A stretch of DNA of 20,402 nt from Folioceros fuciformis (taxonomy: Eukaryota; Anthocerotophyta; Anthocerotopsida; Anthocerotales): positions 826,452 to 846,853 of the forward strand of contig JBNGIO010006356.1 of NCBI GenBank assembly GCA_049999805.1. The letters are read 5' to 3'. Both the position numbers and the translations under genes were made by a program. The notes below the pieces were generated by a model. That model saw only the letters and a list, made by a program, of their open reading frames with translations, was not told where the DNA came from and searched no databases. How positions within the stretch are numbered: position 1 is the stretch's first letter; each line of letters starts with the position of its first letter. This document shows, in pieces, positions 9,942 to 18,800 of this stretch.

Positions 9942-10360
9942 ATGGCCCCCAAGTTGCATCTATCAGTGTGGCAGAAAAGGGAAGCCATCAAGCTTTTGTG
10001 GCTTTCAGGTGGTATACCCCCCAAGGTTAGGCTGATCGTTTGGTGCTTCTTTCAAGTGTGTTTGCCCAACGCGGATAGATGGGATGGTTTATTAGTTGCA
10101 ACAAGTGAGGAGGTGTGTCACCCATGTAGCGCTGGAGCCCCGAATAAAAGCCAGCACATGCTTTTTCATTGTAGTTTTGCTCAAGAGGTATGGAGGGAGA
10201 TTGATAGATGGCTGCAAAGGATCTTTCCTGAAGCTCACCTTAGAGTCACGGAACAAACAACGCTTTATGGGTTAGATAGTGTCTCGTGCAAACTGTTGCT
10301 TAAAACTCAATGGTGGGGCTTGCTATGGTCTACCTACCTTTCCTACCTATGGCTCAATTG
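9942..10360 (+). pseudogene. Non-LTR retrotransposon (LINE) 3' fragment, RT-type zinc finger
   Basis: The translated frame contains PPKVRLIVWCFF, then a C-x2-C pair (CHPC), then QHMLFHCSFAQEVW. This is the order seen in the zinc-binding domain C-terminal to the reverse transcriptase of plant LINE elements (zf-RVT). No RT catalytic region is visible upstream and the frame is interrupted at 10366 by copia element A, so it is a relic. The first Met at 9942 is not meaningful as a start. The frame resumes at 13070 beyond the insertion. Confidence 0.78.
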
Positions 10361-10365
10361 GTCTT
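10361..10365. repeat. Target-site duplication, left copy (element A)
   Basis: GTCTT directly precedes the TGTTAG start of the 5' LTR. The identical GTCTT follows the 3' LTR at 13065-13069. Five base pairs is the normal duplication size for copia integrase. Confidence 0.9.
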
Positions 10366-10560
10366 TGTTAGAAATGTATGGTTTAACATATATTGTACAT
10401 TACGTTATACCAAGTAGGTTATTTAGTTTAGTTTATTGAAGAGCACTTATGAACGGTTGTAACCGCTTTATAGGTTACTCTTATTTGTGTCTTTCCAACA
10501 TTATCAATGTATGCTTTTGTGTGTAAGCTTTGCGTGTCTCGTGATCCATGAGCATTTTCA
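10366..10560 (+). repeat. 5' LTR of element A
   Basis: 195 bp from TGTTAG to TTTTCA, with the canonical TG...CA ends. It is followed directly by the primer-binding site. It matches the 3' LTR except at ten single-base differences. Confidence 0.93.
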
Positions 10561-10572
10561 TGGTATCAGAGC
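10561..10572 (+). other. Primer-binding site of element A
   Basis: TGGTATCAGAGC adjoins the 5' LTR. This is the standard plant copia site complementary to the 3' end of initiator methionine tRNA, which primes minus-strand synthesis. Confidence 0.92.
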
Positions 10573-10630
10573 AGGATGATCTGCATCCCTACTCATCGCT
10601 CTTGCCTTTCCATTTATCCTCAATCTTAAA

Positions 10631-11247
10631 ATGGAATTAATCAAGTGGCAGTACGATTTCTTTTAAAGACTGGACAGTGGCTGATGAGGTCGATAGCAAG
10701 ATGCCTTGCAAGGGAGTTTGCAAGCATTCATCTGTGGACAACCTGAGTGGCAAGCATGATAAGGTGAAGACTCAAGCTACTCTGAGGGACGTGGATTTCC
10801 AGGAGGCTTTTAAGGGCCTCTACTTCAAGCAGAATATTCCACAAGTCAAGCAAGTTGAGAGGGTTTGCTTTCTACAACAATTCATTGATTCCTTCCCTCT
10901 AGAGTTCTTATCAGCCTGTGTCTCCACTTGCGTTAAGTAGCTTCAACAAGTCAGAAAAATTGTCACTAGTTCCTATTCAAGAGGAGCATTGTATGTCATC
11001 CCCTACCTGTTGTGCTCAGGCCGATTTGTTTACTGCTGCCTTCAATAGCTAGAATGCCAGGTTGGTTGAATTGTCCAGCAAGATAGACAACGCCACAGTC
11101 AGACTTGATAGGCTAGAGAAAACCGAAGAGTTAGAAAAATTCACATCCGTTTTTCAAGAGTTAGAGATCAAGAGACATGCCAAGAAAATTAGAGAGATTC
11201 GACAGCAACTCAGGTCTAATGTTCCTATCCCACAATACTCATCTTGA
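10631..11247 (+). pseudogene. Decayed extra ORF upstream of gag (element A)
   Basis: Two surviving pieces, 10677-10940 and 11062-11247, lie in different frames and are separated by stops including a TAG at 10938. The first contains FQEAFKGLYFKQ and FLQQFIDSF, which align with FIDEFQQLYFKK and FLKSFVDFY of the corresponding frame in element B. The second contains a charged stretch (LDRLEKTEELEK, FQELEIK) aligning with the end of that frame in B. The first piece has no ATG of its own: it opens on GTG, and an ATG at 10631 is out of frame with it. I do not recognise the protein family. Confidence 0.62.
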
Positions 11248-11259
11248 TTTCCAATAGTA

Positions 11260-12303
11260 ATGGCTGGAACAGGGTTAGATGGGTCTGACCGACTCCATGA
11301 GAAGGATCGGTTGACTCCTTCCAACTATGACAACTAGAGTTTTCATATTCGCTGTATTCTTGAAGAGAAGTCACTCATGGATTTGGTGGACGGCGCCAAT
11401 CCGCAGAGAATTGCTGGTCAATCGTCAAGGCCAGCAACACCAAGAGGAACAGTACCCACCTGGATAGCAAAGCAAGCAGAGGAGTGGCAGTCAAAGGACA
11501 GTAAGGCACACTCAATCCTTCAGTGTCTTCAGTGTCCCAAGACGTGATTCCTCACATCAAGCTGACAAGTACATCAAATGAAGCATGAACACTGTTGGGT
11601 GATACTTATGAATCCAAGGATATGATGACAGAAGTTGCAGCAACCTTACATTTCCAGACACTCCGCATGAAGGAGACAAATTCTGTTGAGAGCCATGTCT
11701 CGAGGTTTCGTGTAGCCAAAGCCAAGTTGGCATCTTGTGGAGTTATTGTGCCTGAGAACAGGGCAGCAATTCAACTCCTCGCGTTACTGCCACCAAGTTA
11801 TGAGCAATTTAGTGCCAGTCAACAAGCAATTGCAATAAAAGTCTCGGCAACCTCTACAACACCTGCTACTTCCAACCTGATTGTACATAAGCTGGTTGGT
11901 GCATTTCTTTATGTTGAAGCCAACAAGAAGTACATGCTGAAACCAGGTTCGTCTCTGAATAAAGGAGACACTACCCTCTTCAGTTGGAGAGGGCAAGGCA
12001 GAGTTTGTGGCAGGGGAGGACGTGGCCATAGAGGTGCTGGTAGGGGCAGAGGACAAGTGCCCTCTTCATCACCTGATCCTAACTCCACAAAGAAACCAGG
12101 TGTGTGTAATTATTGTGGCAAACATAACCATTGGGTTAAGGATTGTAGGAAGAAGAAGGCTAATGATGCAGCTAAAGGGAAACACTCATCTGAGACACAT
12201 GTAGCCAAAGCGTCCACTCCAGGTTTGTTGGTAATGTGTCTTGCATCTTCCTCACGTGATTCTTATCATTGGTTTCTTGACAGTGGTGCATCTAATCACG
12301 TGT
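11260..12303 (+). pseudogene. Decayed gag and protease start (element A)
   Basis: The ATG at 11260 opens a copia-type Gag (EKDRLTPSNYD, matching element B), which hits a TAG at 11335 and further lesions. The longest clean piece is 11595-12353. It contains YESKDMMTEVAATL and LALLPPSYEQ of the gag core, a Gly/Arg-rich basic stretch, and a CCHC zinc knuckle at 12105-12146 (C-x2-C-x4-H-x4-C). The protease signature DSGA follows at 12279-12290. The frame is lost just after DSGASNH, near 12300, and continues in another frame. Confidence 0.85.
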
Positions 12304-12869
12304 TCTATGAGGAAGGCCTTCATTTCCTACGAACCAACTCCACCTGGTCATGACCATGCCGTTGTCCTAGGTGATAACTCAACTTTGCCAATCAGAGGGT
12401 CTGGAATAGTCCGTGTCACCCTGCAAAATGGTAGACCTTTTGAGTTAGAAAATACTCTTCATGTTCCTCTCCTGACTAAGAATTTAGTTAGTGCAATGGC
12501 CTTGGGAAAAACAGGGTTGTACAGAATTACGTTTGAGGGCATAAAGTGTACCATTTCTCTCTTATAGTCTCCATCCACAGTCCTAGCTCGTGGTTGCCCC
12601 TTGTATGACCTCTATTTGCTAGATTTCTTTATTGATGTTCCTGCTCCTGTAGCCCATGTTGCTGATGCAAAGGCTCCTGTTAGTATAGCCTATCTATGGC
12701 ATTGCAGGCTGGGTCATCCTAATATACAAGCCATGAGACATCTTCTCAAAGAGAAGATGCTAACTAGATTTGTGGAATCGGAGTTACATGATATGGAGTT
12801 GTGTGTAGCTTGTATCTATGGCAAGCAATTTAAATCCCACTTTAGAGGTGGTAAACCTCGCAAGGTTAG
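12304..12869 (+). pseudogene. Protease remainder and integrase zinc-binding domain (element A)
   Basis: In a different frame from gag, the sequence continues with VVLGDNSTLPI and LENTLHVPLLTKNLVS, the end of the copia protease. An in-frame TAG follows at 12565-12567. The same frame then encodes the gag-pre-integrase zinc finger: HCRLGHPNIQAM and CVAC supply the His/His/Cys/Cys ligands. It stops at GKPRK, where the 3' LTR begins. The integrase core with its three acidic residues is missing. Confidence 0.85.
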
Positions 12870-13064
12870 TGTTAGAAATGTATGGTTTAACATATATTGT
12901 ACATTACGCTATACCAAGTAGGTTATTTAGTTTAGTTTATTTAAGAGCACTTATGAACGGTTGTAACCACTTTACGGGTTACTCCTATTTGTGTCTTTCC
13001 AACATTATCCATGTATGCTTTTGTGTGTAAGCTTTGCGTGTCTCGTGATCCACGAACATTTTTA
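12870..13064 (+). repeat. 3' LTR of element A
   Basis: 195 bp from TGTTAG to TTTTTA; the terminal CA has become TA. It is followed at once by the second GTCTT. No polypurine tract precedes it, because the internal deletion reaches its first base. Confidence 0.92.
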
Positions 13065-13069
13065 GTCTT
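13065..13069. repeat. Target-site duplication, right copy (element A)
   Basis: GTCTT, identical to 10361-10365. Confidence 0.9.
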
Positions 13070-13221
13070 CAGTCGAATACGGGGGAAAGGAGACGGAGTC
13101 CCCTAAGGCCTCAATGTGGTGCATTTGGGAGCAGCTATTGATTGCAGGAGAAGGATTTAGAAGGGCACATCGGCAACAATTTAAGCGCAAGGAGTGGAGG
13201 TTGGCTGGTTTTCTAGGTTAA
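13070..13221 (+). pseudogene. Continuation of the LINE relic beyond element A
   Basis: If element A and one GTCTT copy are set aside, the frame of 9942-10360 continues without a stop for about 50 codons to TAA at 13219-13221. This supports element A having inserted into a single older coding relic. The residues themselves carry no motif I recognise, and an open run of this length can occur by chance at a rate near one in ten. Confidence 0.5.
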
Positions 13222-13664
13222 GGAAATGATAGACACTGGAATCACGTGTGCCGTAAGGGACGGTAAGGCCAGGTGGTTCTCTTGGTTCGGAGGAGGTCAA
13301 TGTTCTCTCAAAAGGTTGCTTTCATGCAGACGTGGGAGGCTGATGCATATGCAATTCTTGGTTGAGATTCGCCCCAGATATATAGGTTATCTACTATGCA
13401 AATGAGGGTTGAAGATTGGGCTTCTCTCCCTAGATGGTAGAGGATTCTTTGCATCTTTGAAGGTGTTGTGCGTGCATCACCGGCTGTTGGGCACACAAGG
13501 TACATGCATCCCGCGCTCCAGTTTAGCCCGGCCTTCAACTACAACAAGAAAACAGGGGAAAAAGGAAATTCTGTCCATGCCACACAGACATGCCAGCAGC
13601 ACTCACGTGTGCTGTGGCGCACTTCGGTGCAAATACAAATCAAAAGGGCTGCCCTCCACGGGCT
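13222..13664. other. Unassigned sequence before the gap
   Basis: No gene is supported. The only structure I see is a 44-bp segment at 13468-13511 that recurs at the window's right edge (20359-20402), beyond element B. The sequence runs into an assembly gap at 13665. Confidence 0.5.
13468..13511. repeat. 44-bp direct repeat, left copy
   Basis: Matches 20359-20402 at 41 of 44 positions, in the same orientation. Sequence to the left of the two copies is unrelated, so this marks a repeat edge. The right copy is cut by the window end, so the full length is unknown. Confidence 0.8.
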
Positions 13665-13764
13665 NNNNNNNNNNNNNNNNNNNNNNNNNNNNNNNNNNNN
13701 NNNNNNNNNNNNNNNNNNNNNNNNNNNNNNNNNNNNNNNNNNNNNNNNNNNNNNNNNNNNNNNN
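13665..13764. other. Assembly gap, 100 N
   Basis: Exactly 100 undetermined bases, the usual placeholder for a gap of unknown size. It ends precisely where the 5' LTR of element B begins, so it hides the left flank and left target-site copy of that element. Confidence 0.99.
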
Positions 13765-13958
13765 TGTTAGAAAAATAAGTCCTATTTAATATACATTGTG
13801 CTAGTATTAGTTAGGGCACCCTTTAAAGAATTAGGGCACTCTTCAAAGGCGGTTATAACTGCCAAGACTATATATGTGTTCATGTGTTGTACTTGTTTAA
13901 TTCACTTTCTTTTCTTCTTGCAAGGATGTTGTTTTCATATATTGCTATATTGTGTACA
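13765..13958 (+). repeat. 5' LTR of element B
   Basis: 194 bp, TGTTAG to GTACA. It contains a good TATA candidate, CTATATATG at 13868-13876, which would place the transcript start and the U3/R border about 30 bp further on. The matching motif is in the 3' LTR. Confidence 0.93.
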
Positions 13959-13970
13959 TGGTATCAGAGC
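13959..13970 (+). other. Primer-binding site of element B
   Basis: TGGTATCAGAGC immediately after the LTR, complementary to the 3' end of initiator methionine tRNA, as in element A. Confidence 0.93.
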
Positions 13971-14074
13971 CATATACCTGTTCTTTATTTAATTATGCAG
14001 TTGTCTGCAACTTCATAGCAATGTTTTCATTGTTATTATTTGGCTTTTAGTCATTGCTATGAAAAATTTATAAG

Positions 14075-14596
14075 ATGCCTCGCAAATCTCAGGTTAAGCA
14101 ATCTCAATGGTCTAATTTTGAGAGATTATTGGGTCCCAGAGATTATGACTCTCTTGGGCGACCCAATTTCATAGATGAATTTCAGCAGTTATATTTCAAG
14201 AAACATTTGACACCTTCTGAGGAGCAGTCTAGGCTTCATTTCTTGAAATCATTTGTAGATTTCTACATTACTGATAACCCTGAGATAATATCTTCAAGCA
14301 AACAATCTGCATCTGTTTCTAATTCTTTGCCTTTTAATGTTCATGCTAAATCTCATCAAGATGGTGGTGCCAATATTGAAGTTCTTTTAAATTCAGTTTT
14401 GAACTTAAAGAGTGCACTTCTTGAAATTTCATGTAAACTGTATAATCTGGCTGAAAGATAAGAGCGTTTGGAGAAAGCTCGAGAGTCAGATCAGATTGTA
14501 GCTGTTTCACAAGAGCTTGAGGTTAAGCAGCAGTCTAAAGATATTCAATCCCTAAAGGAGCAAATGGCACTTTTAGGGGTAACTAAATCTTCTTGA
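14075..14596 (+). CDS. Extra ORF between primer-binding site and gag (element B), one internal stop
   Basis: The ATG at 14075 opens 128 codons to TAA (14459-14461). The same frame then runs 44 more codons to TGA at 14594-14596, 24 nt before the gag ATG and in a different frame from it. The first part has FIDEFQQLYFKK and HFLKSFVDFY. The end, on both sides of the TAA, is rich in Glu, Lys, Gln and Leu with a heptad-like pattern (LEKARES, QELEVKQQ, IQSLKEQM), so a coiled coil is likely. Homology to the degraded frame in element A extends past the TAA, so the stop is probably a mutation or a read-through point, not the ancestral end. Copia elements normally have nothing coding here. I do not recognise the family. 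Confidence 0.7.
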
Positions 14597-14619
14597 GGCA
14601 TAAATAAGAACAGTGTATC

Positions 14620-15842
14620 ATGTCGACAGATGCGTCTGATCGACTGTTGGAGAAGGATAGACTCACCTCCTCCAATTATGATCACTGGAGTTTTAGAGTC
14701 AAAACTATTTTGGAAGATAAACAATTGATGGATATTGTTGATGGGACAAATCCAGAGCGTGTGGCCGGCAAGCCTTCAGGTGTTATGTCACCTGGAGGCA
14801 GTACTCCTGTTAACTGGACTCACAAGGAGGATGACCTTTGGCATAAGTCAACAAAGAGGCTAAGGCAATTTTGGTTTCAACTATATCGCCAGAGATGATA
14901 CCACACATTAAGCTTGCCAGACTTTCAAGCGAAATCTGGTCAATGTTTGTTGAAACATATGAATCCAAGGACGTCATGTCAGAAGTTGCTGCAACTTTGC
15001 ATTTTCAGAATCTCCGTATGAAGGAGACTGATTCAGTTGAGAGTCACATAGCCAAATTTAGGGCAGCAAGAGCCAAATTGGCAGCATGTGGTACTATTAT
15101 CTCTGAATCTAAAGCAGCAATTCAGCTGTTGGCCTCTTTACCTCCTAGTTATGAACAGTGGAGTATAAGCCAACAATCAGCAGCAGTAATTACTCCAGCT
15201 ACAGCTACACAGCCTGCAACCTCTTCCCTTACAGTTCAGAAGCTGGTTGGTGCTCTCCTGCAAGCAGAGACCAACAGGAAGATTATGAACAAGGGTGGTT
15301 CAAGCAATTCTCACAAACAGAGTGATGTAGCTCTCTTCTCTGGTCGTGGTAGAGGCCGCGGTAGAGCTCGAGGACGTGGGCGAGGATATTTTGGTAGAGG
15401 CAGAGGACAAACGTCTAATGCTGATCAAAATTCCAACAACTCACAACAAGGCAAGAAACCTGGAGTATGTAATTATTGCAGTAAGCCTGGTCACTGGATC
15501 AGAGACTGTAGAAAGAAAAAGGCTGATGAATCTGGCAGGGGAAAACAAACTTCAGAGACACATATTGCTAGGACTTCTACTCCTGGCCTATTAGTAATGT
15601 GTCTTACCTCTGTTTCAAAAGATGAGAATTTGTGGTTTCTTGATAGTGGAGCCTCCAACCATATGTGTGCTTCACGCAAGGCTTTTGTTACATACCAGCC
15701 TGTTCCTAGTCATCATGCAGTGGTGTTAGGAGATAATTCGAATATACCCATTAAAGGGATTGGTTCAGTATCAGTTATCCTGCAAAATGGGAATTCGTGG
15801 GAGTTAGAGAATACTCTTCATGTTCCAGCCTTAAAGGGATAA
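14620..15842 (+). pseudogene. Gag and protease of element B, frameshifted
   Basis: Gag starts at ATG 14620 (EKDRLTSSNYDHW, the usual copia Gag opening). Near 14850 the reading frame shifts by one base, apparently from loss of one A in a short AAC/AAA context, and continues in the frame of 14871-15842. This holds the UBN2-type Gag core (YESKDVMSEVAATL, LASLPPSYEQW), an Arg/Gly repeat that probably binds RNA, and a CCHC zinc knuckle at 15468-15509. The protease active site DSGA is at 15642-15653. The frame ends at TAA 15840-15842, at the point where element A reads LTKNLVS; element B is about 7 nt shorter there. Gag coats the RNA in virus-like particles; the protease cuts the polyprotein. Confidence 0.9.
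15833..15842 (+). promoter_or_regulatory. Slip-like heptamer A AAG GGA before stop at the protease/integrase border
   Basis: Read in the gag-protease frame the codons are TTA AAG GGA TAA. The heptamer at 15833-15839 fits X XXY YYZ, and a minus-one slip gives AAA GGG ATA, entering exactly the pol frame. Known eukaryotic sites normally have A or T at Y, so G here is atypical. Element A is longer at this place and reads through in one frame, so a simple deletion is the leading explanation. Confidence 0.25.
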
Positions 15843-18800
15843 GTACTATGGCACTTGGGAAAACAGGCCTTTATAAGATTGCTTTCGAAGGTTTAGAGTG
15901 TGCAATTACCAGAGTTGATGCCCCTACTTGTGTGGTAGCAAGGGGAACGCCACTATATGATCTCTATCTTTTAGATTTTGTATCAGCCCCTTCACGTCCT
16001 ACAGTTCATGTAGCTTCAGCAAAGTCTTCAAAGTCTGTACAAGCTTTTCAGTGGCATTGCCGCTTGGGTCATCCCAATATTCAAGCCATGCGTAGGTTAT
16101 TAAAGGAGAAAATGGTGACAGGATTTACAGAAGCAGAATTACCTGACTTAGAACTTTGTGTAGCTTGTGTTCATGGCAAGCAATTTAAATCACACTTTGG
16201 TTCTGGTAAACCTAGGAAGGCCACAGAGGTATTAGATCTCGTTCACATTGACATCTGTGGGCCTATGTCAGTACCTAGCTGGGGAGGTGCTCGTTATTTT
16301 GTGGTATTTGAGGATGACAGAACTCATTTTACAGTCACTGAGCTTTTGAAGCTTAAGAGTGATGTTTTTGATAGCTTTAAACGCTATCTAGCTTATGCTG
16401 AACGTCAGACGGGTTTTAAACTTAAATGTATCCGCTCCGACAATGGGAAGGAGTATCTGTCCACAGCATTTCAAGAGTTCTGTCAGGCACGTGGAATCAC
16501 TAGGCAAGTTACTATTCCATACCATTCAGATATGAATGGTCGTGCTGAAAGGCGTCATCGGACTATTCAGGATACAGCTAGAGCTATGCTTTTCCAGGGG
16601 AGATTACCAGTGAAATTTTGGGCAGAAGCTGTACAAGCTGCTACTTACTTACAGAATCGGACAGCTGTGTCTTCATTGAAAGGTTGTACACCTTTTGAAG
16701 CCTGGACTGGAGTGAAGCCTGATGTTTCTTATCTTCGCATTCTTGGGTGTCCTGCATATGCTCATATTCCTGATAAACTTCGTCGTAAGTTTGACTTCAA
16801 GTCTAAGAGACATATTTTTATTGGGTATACTGCTGGCATTCACGGCTATAAGTTGTTTAACCCACTCACCAGGAAAGTTACTCATGCTCGCACAGTTGTG
16901 TTTGATGAGCGTAAGGTTATGGAGCCTCCTCCTACAACTGAAGTTGCTCCTACGCCCGATCTTTCGGCTGATCCTCTTGCTTCTCCTCCTGATGCTGATC
17001 CTTCTGACTTGTCCACTATGGATTATGTTGAGTTTCCAGCTGATGATGCTTCCTTTCCTTCTGCGGAATCCATTCCCCTACCCATTCCACAGGATATGAA
17101 TCCTCTTCCTCTGGATGATGGTGATGTTGTGCCTACAATTGATGCTGCAGATCCTGGCACACAGGTTCTACGTTTTGATCCTGTTGAGGAGTCTGCAAAT
17201 GAACCTGTTGAGCAGTCTGGAGATGATCTTACTGAGGATTCTGGAGATGATCCTGTTGAGTATGTTTTGCCTCCTCCTGCGCCCGAGCCTGGCCCTCGAC
17301 GTTCTGCACGTGTTCATCGTTCCCGTGATCAGTGGCTGGAACCTCCTTACAGCAGCGCTTCTTTGAGTTCCTTGACAGATTTACCTTCACATTCTGCTCA
17401 AGTAACAGTTAATCCTGGCTATGAACCTCAAAGTTATCTAGAAGCTATTTCAGGTCCTGATGCTGTTCACTGGAAAGCTGCTATCAAATCGGAATATGAC
17501 TCCTTGGTTTCAAATCATACCTGGGAGCTTTGCAGACCCCCTCAGGGGAGGAAGATTGTGACCTCTAAGTGGGTCTTCAAACTCAAATATCGGGCTGATG
17601 GTTCCATTGCACGCTATAAGGCCCGGCTCGTTGCACGGGGCTTTTCTCAAGTCCCTGGCCTGGACTACCACGACACTTTTTCACCTGTTGTGAAGGCACA
17701 GTCTCTTCGTGTATTGTTTGCTTTATCTGCATTTTTCTCACTCATCATCCACCAGATGGATGTTAAAACGACGTTCCTTCATGGACAGTTAGAGGAAGAC
17801 ATCTATATGCAACAGCCTGAAGGTCATGAGGTTGCTGGCAAACTAGATTGGGTTTGCCACCTTCTTAAAACTCTCTACGGCCTCAAGCAGAGTCCACGAG
17901 CCTGGTATCAGTGTATTGATGAATACTTACTTGATTTGGGCTTTGTTACGTCCACTGCAGATTCTAATGTGTATACTTATCGTGATAAGTCTTCTTTTGT
18001 TATACTCGCCCTTTACGTTGACGACTGTATTCTTCTTGGCACTGACCTGTCAAGTATACAGAAAGTTAAAGTGCAGCTGTCAGAAAGATTTGATATGGTT
18101 GATATTGGTGAGCTGTCTTACTGTTTGGGTACGCAGTTGTTACGCATTCCAGATACTGGCACTCTCATTATTCATCAAGAAAAATACATATTTGACATGC
18201 TGTACAAGTACAAGCTACTTGATGCAAAGCCTGCTGCGACCCCTATGGAGGCTGGCTGCAAATTGTTGAAGAACCAGTCTCCTCAAACTTCTACTGAGGT
18301 AGAAGAGATGAAGTCCGTACCATATTCACAAGCTGTTGGTTCGTTGATCTTCTGTTCCAATCATACAAGGCCGGACATTTCCCTTCCAGTCAGCATGACG
18401 TCACAGTTTTTAAAGGAGCCTGGACAGGTTCACTGGTCTGCAGCAAAACGCATTTTGAGATATCTTAAAGGGACGAGCAAGTATGGAATTCATTACACAA
18501 GACAAGCTTTTGATGGACAGCCACTTACTCTTGTGGGTTACTGTGATGCTGATTGGGCATCAGATCCCGACACGCGCAAGTCTGTGTCGTCTTATGCTTT
18601 TATGCTTGCTGGTGGTGTGGTGACCTGGTCATCAAAGAAACAACCAATTGTCTCCTTGTCATCGACTGAGGCAGAGTATGCTGCTCTCACACAAGCAACT
18701 AAGGAGGGAATATGGCTGCGTCGGTTGCTAAAAGACTTGGGACAAGAGCAGACACAACCCACTAAGATTTTCTGTGATAACCAGTCAGCCCTTACACTTG

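Larger units (their letters stand above)
10366..13064 (+). mobile_element. Copia element A, internally deleted LTR retrotransposon
   Basis: A 2,699-bp element with two 195-bp LTRs, a primer-binding site and a GTCTT target duplication. Coding content in order: an extra upstream frame, gag with zinc knuckle, protease, and the zinc-binding start of integrase. Sequence then passes straight from the integrase region (GKPRK) into the 3' LTR, so the integrase core, reverse transcriptase, RNase H and polypurine tract are all absent; the missing part corresponds to about 3.6 kb of element B. Several stops and frameshifts show it is dead. The LTRs differ at 10 of 195 positions by my count, so the insertion is not recent. 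It sits inside a LINE relic. Confidence 0.93.

Noticed and set aside
13409-13789. Plus-strand frames running through the N gap
   Set aside because: They are open only because undetermined bases cannot show stops.
14840-14870. Programmed frameshift within gag of element B
   Set aside because: No X XXY YYZ heptamer or plus-one site is present where the frames meet; a one-base loss next to AAC/AAA explains it more simply.
15797-15838. ATG at 15797 as the start of a separate pol gene
   Set aside because: The first 14 codons are the protease end read out of frame; homology starts only at about 15839.
16722-17366. Leu-rich plus-strand frames inside pol, membrane-like in composition
   Set aside because: They are out-of-frame readings of the integrase/linker region; the true frame has all catalytic motifs.
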